This document shows positions 26,452 through 34,340 of a DNA stretch of 45,034 nt, one piece after another (within the stretch, counting starts at the first letter, position 1; each line of letters opens with the position of its first letter). The position numbers and the translations under genes were made by a program. Source of the stretch: Pseudomonadota bacterium (GTDB taxonomy: Bacteria; Pseudomonadota; Gammaproteobacteria; Pseudomonadales; Moraxellaceae); the NCBI GenBank assembly GCA_021851865.1, contig JAJZBU010000022.1:1-45034 (forward strand), given 5' to 3'. The notes beneath the pieces were generated by a model that saw only the letters and a list, made by a program, of their open reading frames with translations, did not search any database and had not been told where the DNA came from.

Positions 26452-26471
26452 GTGTCACGCGATCGTGTCAC
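26452..26471. repeat. GTGTCAC direct repeat
   Basis: Two GTGTCAC heptamers (26452-26458 and 26465-26471) are separated by 6 bases. Each resembles a Pho-box half-site, but the spacing is 6, not 4, so this is not a canonical Pho box. It is recorded because pap is a phosphate-related gene nearby. Confidence 0.4.
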
Positions 26472-26614
26472 GATGGGGTAGTGGCGCGCCTGTTCCGGGC
26501 GGCGCTCATCGCGCATCTTCGCCATCCTCGGTGCGACCGACTCAAGCGCAGCGCAGATGAGGCGCGGATGAGGAGAGAGGCGACGATGCGCCCCTCCCAT
26601 GCCCGCCCCTGTCC

Positions 26615-29086
26615 TCAGAAATCGAACAGGGACATGAGGTCGCCGAGGGCCGGTTTGTTGACCGGCTGATAGGGGTTGGCCGCGGTCACCACGGGATTGG
26701 GCAGATTGTCGCGGCTACGCGCCGACAAAGGCGGCAGGCGCCAGTTGCGCTCGATGAACTTGAGGATGGAGGCGTGGTCCTGATAGACGTGGTCGACGTG
26801 ACCTACGCGGGCATAAGGTGAGATGACGAGCATCGGAATACGCGCTCCGTCACCGAAGAAGTCGAGGTTCTGGATGCTGCCCGAATCAAAATGGCCGCCG
26901 CCTTCATCGGTGGTGACGATGATCGCGGTGTGCGCCCACAGCGTCGGATTGGCTTGCACCGCCGGAATCAGCTGTTGCAGGAAAGCTTCATACTCGGCCG
27001 GTTCGGAGTAGCCGGGATGGCCGCTGGCGGTGTTCATCGGCACGACGAAGGAGACCGCCGGCAGGGTGCCCTGACTGACCTCGTTGTAGAAGCTGGTCAG
27101 CCCCTTGAGTTGAGCGAAATTGGCCGGCTGGTTGACGATGCTGGGAAAGCCGAGCAAGGCGTCGCCGAGAAGATTGATCTCGCCATTTTGCAGCACCGGC
27201 AGCAGACTTTGCAGCTGCGACGCACTCAAGCCATGCGACTGAGCGAAAGCCTGACCGACCTGTTGCAGGTCGGCAAGCTCGCTCCCGCCGGTGAACCAGG
27301 ACCAGGTGATCCCGTGCGCGCCGAGAAGATCGGCGATGTTGGGCAGGGTCTGTGGCGGATAGGCCAGACTGTTGACCGAGTAGCCACTGTCGCCCGGTGC
27401 CACCGGCTGCGCCTGACCATGGATGTTGTAAGCCGGATTGTAGTTGTTCACCAGATAGTAAGCGCCCTGGGCACATCGACTGCTAGCGGTGTTGAGCTGC
27501 ACCAGGCGCTGCAGGATGGCCGCCACGCCCGGCTGCTGCGCATCCGAACAATTGACGTAGGAGCCGCCGCTGTAGCCATCGCCACGATAGAGATCGGCGC
27601 TCCCCGGCAGAGGATTCGGGTTCTCGATCTGCGTCGCGTCCGGCACCGTCGAGTTCTTGTAGTTGTAGACCGGCAGATCGCCGGTCGCCAGATAGAAGAA
27701 GTTCATCCCCGTGCCACCCATGATGCCCTGGTGGTCGTTGTCGCTCAGGGCGAAATGATCGGCGAGATACTTGAAGTAGGGAGCATCACCCTGACTCATG
27801 TTGAAAAAACCCATGAGTTCACCGCCCTGCCCAGGATCGGCAGCGGTCACCCCGGGCGTCATCGCACCCTGGCCGGCGTTGACGGCGACCCAGGTGAACA
27901 GGTCATGCACGCTGTTGTCGCCGTCGGTCTGCTGCCACATCTGGAAGAAGCGATGCACCGGATCCCCCGTCTCGTTCTGCGGCAAAGGTCCGGTCGCGGC
28001 GCCATAGCTGACGTAATGGGTCACCTGGAAGGGGCCAGGCGGCAGATTCGCCGGGAAATTGCTGTCGACGACGCCCCCCGCCGTCTGCAGGGTGTTGTAG
28101 TTGACGATGCCGATCTGCATCGGTTGCGGCAAAAAGTTGTAGTAGCCCTGGCGCGCCAGATTCAGGCTGTAGCTCGTGCCCGGCACCGCCTGGCTCTGTT
28201 CGGCGAGAGCGTAGTTCGGCCCCGGCGAACCGTCCGCCTGGATGATGCCTTGTGACAGGAGATTGAGGACACTCTGCCCGGAAGTCGGCTGATAGCCGGC
28301 AAAGAGGGCGTCGAAGGTGTGATTTTCGCCGACGATGACGATGAGATGCTGAATCGGCGTCGCCGTCGCCGATTGACTCTGCGCCAGAGCCGACTGCACC
28401 GCCGCCAGGGTCAGTTGGGCGGGAGTATCCATACTGCCTTGCGCCGGAATATGCAGGGTGACCGCCGCGGCGTCGACACCGACCTTGACTTCGCCGGTGT
28501 GCAGTTCGATGCGCAGCTGATCGAAGAGCTTGTCGAGAGCGTTTTGCGTCGGATCCGCCACATAAGGCGTCGTCAACGGCGCACTGGCCACCTGCGACGA
28601 CACGCCAAAAGCGTTCAGCAACGGCGCCCACAGCGCCGTCACCTGCGTCGCCACCTGCTGCACGCTCTGCACGTCGAGGTGCGCGCCTTCGATCTGCGCT
28701 GGCGCCGGCGCCGCCTGCAGGGTCGTGCCGAGCAGGCGCTGGGTGATCAGCGAGGTGAGCGGATTGATCGGCGTGCTGGCAGCGCCCGCAGCGCTGATCA
28801 CCGTCGACAGAACCACCGGCGTGCCATCGGCATCGCTGGCTGGCGCCGTCAGCACGTAGGGAAACTGGCCCGACAGGATCAGCTGATAATGCCCCTGCGC
28901 GTCGGTCGGCGTCGACAGGGTCTGCAAGCCGTGCACATCGGTCGCCGTGACCTGGACACCGACGACCGGCAGTCCTGTCGCGACCACCCCACTCGCCACG
29001 GGAAAGGACACCGTCGTCCCGCCACAAGCCGCCAACAGCAAGGACGCGACGGCAACCACGCCCGACTGCATCGATGATTTTCTCAT
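26615..29086 (-). CDS. Phosphoesterase lipoprotein (acid phosphatase/phospholipase C family)
   Basis: The product has 823 residues. A lipoprotein signal with lipobox LLAAC (Cys21) predicts anchoring in a membrane after export. Residues ~30-95 look like a carboxypeptidase-regulatory-like beta domain (GHYQLILSGQFPYVLTA), followed by a linker. From ~246 the phosphoesterase domain (PF04185 type) starts with HLIVIVGENHTFDALFAGY. Later landmarks are HFALSDNDHQGIMGGTG and a metal-binding TTDEGGGHFD near the end. Family members remove phosphate from phospholipids or phosphomonoesters outside the cytoplasm. The start has AAGAAGAG upstream. A strong Pho box 59 bp upstream marks it as a phosphate-starvation gene. 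Confidence 0.88.
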   Translation of the reverse strand: MRKSSMQSGVVAVASLLLAACGGTTVSFPVASGVVATGLPVVGVQVTATDVHGLQTLSTPTDAQGHYQLILSGQFPYVLTAPASDADGTPVVLSTVISAAGAASTPINPLTSLITQRLLGTTLQAAPAPAQIEGAHLDVQSVQQVATQVTALWAPLLNAFGVSSQVASAPLTTPYVADPTQNALDKLFDQLRIELHTGEVKVGVDAAAVTLHIPAQGSMDTPAQLTLAAVQSALAQSQSATATPIQHLIVIVGENHTFDALFAGYQPTSGQSVLNLLSQGIIQADGSPGPNYALAEQSQAVPGTSYSLNLARQGYYNFLPQPMQIGIVNYNTLQTAGGVVDSNFPANLPPGPFQVTHYVSYGAATGPLPQNETGDPVHRFFQMWQQTDGDNSVHDLFTWVAVNAGQGAMTPGVTAADPGQGGELMGFFNMSQGDAPYFKYLADHFALSDNDHQGIMGGTGMNFFYLATGDLPVYNYKNSTVPDATQIENPNPLPGSADLYRGDGYSGGSYVNCSDAQQPGVAAILQRLVQLNTASSRCAQGAYYLVNNYNPAYNIHGQAQPVAPGDSGYSVNSLAYPPQTLPNIADLLGAHGITWSWFTGGSELADLQQVGQAFAQSHGLSASQLQSLLPVLQNGEINLLGDALLGFPSIVNQPANFAQLKGLTSFYNEVSQGTLPAVSFVVPMNTASGHPGYSEPAEYEAFLQQLIPAVQANPTLWAHTAIIVTTDEGGGHFDSGSIQNLDFFGDGARIPMLVISPYARVGHVDHVYQDHASILKFIERNWRLPPLSARSRDNLPNPVVTAANPYQPVNKPALGDLMSLFDF

Positions 29087-29128
29087 AACTCTTCTTTAAC
29101 TTCCCGATAGTTTCCCGATGAAACAGAT

Positions 29129-29162
29129 GATATACCCACAGTTGGTGACAACTTTATGACAC
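29129..29162 (-). promoter_or_regulatory. Pho box and -10 for the phosphoesterase gene
   Basis: On the minus strand GTGTCAT-AAAG-TTGTCAC (29162-29145) is the two-heptamer, 4-bp-spaced site bound by PhoB. Exactly 10 bp further is TATATC (29134-29129), a good -10 hexamer. PhoB-dependent promoters have the Pho box in place of a -35, 10 bp before the -10. The predicted start is ~36 bp before the ATG at 29086. The gene product is a secreted phosphatase, which fits. Confidence 0.85.
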
Positions 29163-29163
29163 A

Positions 29164-30159
29164 TCACCACTTGACATAGTGATCCTCCCACAGGCCAGGA
29201 TCGTTGTGCAGGCGCCACGTCTGTCCGGCGATCACCACCTCACCCGCGTATTCCCCCTGCCATTGACGAAAACGGCTATCGATCACGCCGGTGTGCAAAA
29301 ACTCCTCATGCCGATCCTGCCCCTGGAAACGCAGATCGATGCCGTCGCCCGCGACACGACAACCTTCTCCTTGCCCTGCGATCCACACCGCCGGCAACTT
29401 GTGCAGTCGACCGTCGATCCAGGCGGCATTCTCGTTCTGGCCACTCTCATTGACACCAAGCGCCAGGTTGAGCCCGAAGCGATGACCGCCACTCCAGGTC
29501 GCCAGCGAACACCACTGCCACTGGGTTTGTCGGCGCATGACGCCGAGACTGAGATCATGGCTGGCGAGCAGGCCGTCGCTGTCGAGACGCTGCCCGCGCC
29601 AGGTCAGCTCGCCCGCCACCTGCATCGCCGCCCGTTTCACCGTGTAGGTCCAGCCCGTCACGCCCGCCGGCAGACAAAGCACCAGCGGTTCCATCGCCGT
29701 CAACTGCAACTGCGCGTGCAACTGCAACTGCGGCCAGTCGAGATGCAACTGCCAGGGGGGCATCGTCGTATCGAGTTCGATGAATTCCGCTCGACCGCCG
29801 TACCGGCTAACACCTTGCGCCTGCCGCGCCAAACGCAGACGCCGCGACCAGGGCAAGGTACGCCGCGTCAGCGCCTGCGTCTGGCCACGCTGCCGATCAT
29901 GCACATAGACGAAGACATGATGCGCGTAGCCGAGGTCGACCAGCGCCATGGCGATGATCGCCTGACGGTGCGCGAGACTGATAAAATGCCAGTGCTTGAA
30001 GCGCAAAGGCCGCAAAAAATTCGGCCAGTGTCCGCCCATCGGCCGCGCCAGCCGCAGATCCTGCAGCGCATAGTCGGCCGGCTCGTCCTGCCACCAACCG
30101 TATTGTGGGCGTCCCGCAGCGTCGATCAGGCGCGGCGGCGGCGGTCGTCTCTGCCACAT
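29164..30159 (-). CDS. DUF2804 family protein
   Basis: A 331-residue protein rich in Trp and His, without signal peptide or transmembrane segments. It has the DUF2804 features: an N-terminal RPLRFKHWHFISL, a central region of beta strands with AGVTGWTYTVKRA, HRFGLNLALGVNESGQNENA and a C-terminal NDPGLWEDHYVKW. The function is unknown; from memory, relatives sit near lipid-metabolism genes. The start at 30159 has GGGAGG about 9 bases upstream. It ends 2 bp before the Pho box of the next gene, so that gene's promoter lies directly behind this stop. Confidence 0.8.
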   Translation of the reverse strand: MWQRRPPPPRLIDAAGRPQYGWWQDEPADYALQDLRLARPMGGHWPNFLRPLRFKHWHFISLAHRQAIIAMALVDLGYAHHVFVYVHDRQRGQTQALTRRTLPWSRRLRLARQAQGVSRYGGRAEFIELDTTMPPWQLHLDWPQLQLHAQLQLTAMEPLVLCLPAGVTGWTYTVKRAAMQVAGELTWRGQRLDSDGLLASHDLSLGVMRRQTQWQWCSLATWSGGHRFGLNLALGVNESGQNENAAWIDGRLHKLPAVWIAGQGEGCRVAGDGIDLRFQGQDRHEEFLHTGVIDSRFRQWQGEYAGEVVIAGQTWRLHNDPGLWEDHYVKW

Positions 30160-30372
30160 CTAAAGCTCCCTCCCCAGCGCCGCCAGCGCAGCCAGCGCTA
30201 TCGCCGCGCAGCGCATGATATCCAAGCCGCCCCATGCTAATCGCACGCGCTCGGGTGCGGCTTGACTTCACCATGCACTTTTTGACTTTACGCGCCAACT
30301 TCCCGGACTATGACGCCGTGCCGATGACAGCATCTCTCTTCTAGGTTTTAATGACCGCATCACGGAGGTCTC

Positions 30373-33132
30373 ATGTCCACACGATGCTTGTCCCTGTCTC
30401 TGCTCGCCTGCCTCCTGTTCTGCTACGGCATGCGTAGCCAGGCGCTGGACTTTCAGCCGGCGACGCTCTTCCACGCCACCGCCGCCGGCAGCAGCTTCGT
30501 CGATGACAGCGGCCTGCTCAGCGCCCAGGAGATCGCCAGTCCCACTTACCTGCGTCTGTTCCAGCCCTTGCACCATGCCCGCCTGCACGCCGGCTATCCA
30601 CGCTATGGCGTCTGGTGGCGCCTGCCCTTGCGCAACCCGCAGGCGATGGACGAAGTCGCCGACGTCATCGTCGACAAGGCCAGCATCGCCATCTTGCGCT
30701 GCTATGTTGCCGCCCCTTCACAGCCGCCGCAGCTGCTCGCCAGCGCCGGCAGCGAGCACAGCCCTGTAGCAGGCATGCTGCCCGGTCACGCCTACATCTT
30801 TCGCGTGCCGCTACCGGCGCACGCCGAGCGTGTCGTCTATCTCTATATGCGCTCGCAGCTGACGCTCGATCCGCAGATCCTCGTCGCCGACGACTACACC
30901 GCCGGCCGCTGGCAGGCACAGCAGAGTCTCGTCCTGGGCCTCGCCTGGGGCGTCCTGCTGACCCTGGTGCTGGTCAATATCTTCGCCTATCTGCGCGCGC
31001 AGCAGATCGCCAATATCGATTACGCCGGCTTTCTCTGCTGCCTGCTGCTGTACTCGGCCAGCGCTGCCGGCTACCTCGGCCTCGAGGTGCTGCCCTACCC
31101 CGGCTGGCAGAATCATATCGAGCTCGCCAGCCTGCTCGTTCTGCTCGTCCTCTCCTTGCGTTTTATGCAGGACTATCTGGACATCAAACGCCATCTGCCG
31201 GTGGTCCACAGCATCCTCAGCCTCGAGCTCGGCATGCTCCTGCTCCTCGTCCTGAGCATGCCGATCCTGCCCATGCGCGCACTCGCCCGCATGAGCGCCG
31301 AGGCCGCCCTCTTCGTCGCCCTGTCGACACTCCTGGTCGCCGCCTTGGCTCTCGTCCGCCGCCTACCCCAGGCGCGCGTCTATTTTTGGGCGACCTTGCC
31401 GACCGCGGTGCTGGCCCTGTTCGGCAGCCTGCTCACCCTCGGTGGCGCCAGCTTCAGTCCAGCCCTGCTGCCCTGGCTACTCGTCACCGTGCTCCTGCAA
31501 GGCCTGATCATCATCCTGCACATGGCCATGCGCGCCGGCCATCTGCGTCAACAACTGGCACAGATGAGCCAGACCCTGCAACGCTGCGAGACCTCACTCA
31601 ACATGCGCACGCGCTTCATCAAGCACATCAGCCATGAGATGCGCACACCGATGAGCGGCATTCTCGGCATGACCGAACTTCTGCGCGATACGCCATTGAC
31701 ACCGCGGCAGCGTGAATACGCCAACACCATCGATGACTCGACCCAGTCCCTGCTGCGCATCCTCAACGACCTGCTCGATTTTGCGACGCGCGACAGCGAC
31801 AACTTCAGCCTCGTCGAAGAGCCGATCGAGTTGAGCAGCCTGCTCGACGATTGTCTGGCGATCTTCCGCAATCTCGCGGAAGACAAACAGCTCGAGCTCA
31901 TCGGCGGCGTCGATCCACGCCTGCCCACGCACGTCATCGGCGACCCGACCCGCCTGCGCCAGGTGATGACCAGTCTGCTCCGCAACGCCCTGCGCCACAC
32001 CCAACGTGGCGACATCGAACTGCGCCTGTTGCCGGGCGACGACCATACCTTGCGCTGTGAGGTGCACGACACTGGCATCGGCATTCCCAAGGAGCAACTG
32101 CGCAAGATCTTCAGCGATCCGCTGTCCGAACTCGATGATCAGATTCTCGACACCCACCTCGGCCTCACCGTCTGCCGGCAATTGATCCATCGTATGGGTG
32201 GAAGCATGGGCGCCGAAAGCGCCGAGCGCGAAGGCAGTTGCATCTGGTTTGAACTGCCGCTCAAGGTCGCCGCCCATCCAACGCTGCCCTTGCCCGAGAA
32301 CGAGGCGCAACTCGAAGGTCTGCGCCTGCTGGTGGTCGACGACAACCCGACCATGTTGCGCGTCATCGAGCAGCAGGCGAGCAGCTGGGGCATGAAAGTA
32401 CGCTGCTGCGATCACGGTCAGCAGGCCCTCGCCCTGGCGCGCAATGCCGCCACCTTGGGCGAGCCTTTCGCCGTCATCGTGCTCGACCAGAACATGCCGG
32501 GCATGAGTGGCCTGCAACTGGCAGCGCACATCAAGGAAGACCCTCTGATCACCAGCGACGTTCTCATGCTCATGCTCACCGGTATGCGCACCGCCCCGAC
32601 CTATACCATGGCCAGCAATGTCGGCATCCGCCGCGTGTTGACGAAACCGGTGACGGTGCGGCAGTTGAAACGGGCGATCAGCGAGGAGCTCAATCACATC
32701 GAACGGCCGACGCCGGTCGACAACCCACAGCGCCTGGACGCCAGCTCACAACTGAAACAGATGCGCATCCTCATCGCTGAAGACAATCCCCTCAGCCAGA
32801 AGGTGATCCGCGGCATGGTGCTCAAGCTCGGCGCCGAATGCAGCGTCGTCGGCAATGGCAAGGAAGCGGTCGAGGAGATCAGTCGGCGCAGCTACGACGT
32901 CATCCTCATGGACTGCGACATGCCTTGCATGGACGGCTACATCGCCACCCAGTCGATCCGCGAGTGGGAACGTCTGACGCAACGCCGCCCGACGCCGATC
33001 CTGGCCCTCACCGGCCACATCCTTGATGAGCATCAGGCGCGCTCGCTCGAGGCCGGCATGAACGAACACCTGAGCAAACCGGTCGAACTGTCGGAGCTGC
33101 GTGCCGCCCTGCTGCGCTGGTCGACCTACTGA
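30373..33132 (+). CDS. Hybrid sensor histidine kinase with 7TMR-DISM sensor
   Basis: A 919-residue inner-membrane protein: signal peptide (1-24), a periplasmic 7TMR-DISM extracellular domain (~27-180), seven hydrophobic helices (~185-390), a HisKA domain with phospho-acceptor H421 in HISHEMRTP, and HATPase_c (N-box LLRNALRH, G1 DTGIGIP, G2 HLGLTVCR). Then two receiver domains follow, REC1 with D705 in LDQNMPG and Lys in TKP, and REC2 with D847 in MDCDMPCMDG and SKP. There is no HPt domain, so the phosphorelay must use a separate HPt protein. 7TMR-DISM sensors often bind carbohydrates or polar ligands. The stop overlaps the convergent downstream gene by 7 bp. Confidence 0.92.
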   Translation: MSTRCLSLSLLACLLFCYGMRSQALDFQPATLFHATAAGSSFVDDSGLLSAQEIASPTYLRLFQPLHHARLHAGYPRYGVWWRLPLRNPQAMDEVADVIVDKASIAILRCYVAAPSQPPQLLASAGSEHSPVAGMLPGHAYIFRVPLPAHAERVVYLYMRSQLTLDPQILVADDYTAGRWQAQQSLVLGLAWGVLLTLVLVNIFAYLRAQQIANIDYAGFLCCLLLYSASAAGYLGLEVLPYPGWQNHIELASLLVLLVLSLRFMQDYLDIKRHLPVVHSILSLELGMLLLLVLSMPILPMRALARMSAEAALFVALSTLLVAALALVRRLPQARVYFWATLPTAVLALFGSLLTLGGASFSPALLPWLLVTVLLQGLIIILHMAMRAGHLRQQLAQMSQTLQRCETSLNMRTRFIKHISHEMRTPMSGILGMTELLRDTPLTPRQREYANTIDDSTQSLLRILNDLLDFATRDSDNFSLVEEPIELSSLLDDCLAIFRNLAEDKQLELIGGVDPRLPTHVIGDPTRLRQVMTSLLRNALRHTQRGDIELRLLPGDDHTLRCEVHDTGIGIPKEQLRKIFSDPLSELDDQILDTHLGLTVCRQLIHRMGGSMGAESAEREGSCIWFELPLKVAAHPTLPLPENEAQLEGLRLLVVDDNPTMLRVIEQQASSWGMKVRCCDHGQQALALARNAATLGEPFAVIVLDQNMPGMSGLQLAAHIKEDPLITSDVLMLMLTGMRTAPTYTMASNVGIRRVLTKPVTVRQLKRAISEELNHIERPTPVDNPQRLDASSQLKQMRILIAEDNPLSQKVIRGMVLKLGAECSVVGNGKEAVEEISRRSYDVILMDCDMPCMDGYIATQSIREWERLTQRRPTPILALTGHILDEHQARSLEAGMNEHLSKPVELSELRAALLRWSTY

Positions 33133-34253
33133 CCGAAGAGCACCTCGAAAGCGACTTCCATGGACGCCGCCCAGCGCGGCGCGATGCGCGGCAGGAAGAT
33201 CTGCGCCGGATCGATGTGCGTACCGCTGGCATCGGCCAGGACGTGCGCGGTATTGATGCCTATGATCCCGGCTGGCGCATAGCGCAGATGGGTATAGGCC
33301 GGTCGCAGATCGAGATAGAGCCAGGGTCGCCAGATGTTGCGCCGATAGCTCAGACCCGGCCCCCAGTTGAGCAGGACCGGGCTGGGATGGGTGATGCCCG
33401 ACACCGACAAGCCGCCGCTGATCGAGGCTTGGCTGCCTATCTCGTGCGAGACGGTCAGCGCCTGCACCCACTGCTCGCCGAGATCGCGCTGCTGTTGCTG
33501 CCAGTCCCAGTTGCTCGACAGGCGCAACACGCTGTGCTCATCGAGCCTGCGTTCAATGTCGAGCATGGTCAGGGACTCCATCTCGGTCTTTGAGCTTTCG
33601 ACGACGACCTGATGAAAATTGAAGACATAGTCGCGCGACAACGGCAAGGTGCGGTGATAGCGCAAGCGCAAAAAGGCATCGAAGCCACCGCGCAGACCGA
33701 GATCCATGGTGGCGCCGGTATAGCGCTCGAGGACGCCGCGCCAACGCAGGGCGACGGCCCCGGCCGAGGTCGCCGGTGAGCGCAACTGCAAGGGGCTGGG
33801 AGCACCGATTTCGGAAGGATTGATATCCTGCTGGTTGTTTTCGAGCAGAATCGCAAAGCGCTTTTCGGCGGCCGGCAGATCGAGGCGAGTGCTGACGCTG
33901 TGCGTGTTATACATGCCCTGGATGGCGTCCCAGCCGACGCCTTCGCGCAGGGTGACCAGGGAACTCGCCGAACTATCGAGGGGAAGATCCGAGCCTAGAT
34001 CCGGCCCGGTGAACCAGCCGTTGACCCAGCTCGCCAGGGAATTGGCGCGCCAGGAGAAATAGCAGTGGGCGGCATCGCTCCAGCCCACGAGCATGCCCTC
34101 TGAGTTGCTCATAACACAGCTGCTGGCGTCCTGATAGACCAGTTTCGCGTGCTGGGCGCTGTTATCAGGGGTCGTCGTATCGGCTAGACACCTGAGCGCG
34201 CACAGCAACAGCCATCCTTTCCAGCCCGCCTTCCAGACCGGCGCCCGCGCCAT
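33126..34253 (-). CDS. Exported protein of unknown function, possible beta-barrel
   Basis: The protein has 375 residues from the ATG at 34253 (a G-rich stretch precedes it; an in-frame extension upstream is not supported). A signal peptide ends near ALRCLA|DT. The mature part contains two Cys early (SSCVMSNSE and AAHCYFSW), then alternating polar/aromatic strands such as GFDAFLRLRYHRTLPLSRDYVFNFHQVVVE, and a late stretch RRNIWRPWLYLDLRPAYTHLRY, which resemble an outer-membrane beta-barrel. I do not recognise the family. It is convergent with the hybrid kinase and has an 87-bp gap to the acyl-CoA dehydrogenase stop on the same strand. Confidence 0.55.
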   Translation of the reverse strand: MARAPVWKAGWKGWLLLCALRCLADTTTPDNSAQHAKLVYQDASSCVMSNSEGMLVGWSDAAHCYFSWRANSLASWVNGWFTGPDLGSDLPLDSSASSLVTLREGVGWDAIQGMYNTHSVSTRLDLPAAEKRFAILLENNQQDINPSEIGAPSPLQLRSPATSAGAVALRWRGVLERYTGATMDLGLRGGFDAFLRLRYHRTLPLSRDYVFNFHQVVVESSKTEMESLTMLDIERRLDEHSVLRLSSNWDWQQQQRDLGEQWVQALTVSHEIGSQASISGGLSVSGITHPSPVLLNWGPGLSYRRNIWRPWLYLDLRPAYTHLRYAPAGIIGINTAHVLADASGTHIDPAQIFLPRIAPRWAASMEVAFEVLFGQ

Positions 34254-34340
34254 GCCACCCCCATCGCTGCGACTTCGTCCGATTGTCTCAGTCCCGATCA
34301 GGCGTGACAAGGGCCAGCGCCACCGGCCGGCCCGCAACGA

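Larger units (their letters stand above)
26276..26614. other. Gene-free stretch between pap and the phosphoesterase gene
   Basis: No convincing gene is present; short frames on both strands lack ribosome sites and family resemblance. It should hold the pap promoter and the 3' end of the phosphoesterase transcript. The notable contents are a nested inverted repeat at 26339-26390 and a short direct repeat at 26452-26471, listed separately. I see no clear intrinsic terminator for the phosphoesterase gene. Confidence 0.6.

Noticed and set aside
26452-26471. Pho box before pap
   Set aside because: Heptamers are separated by 6 bp rather than 4, and no -10 lies at the right distance.
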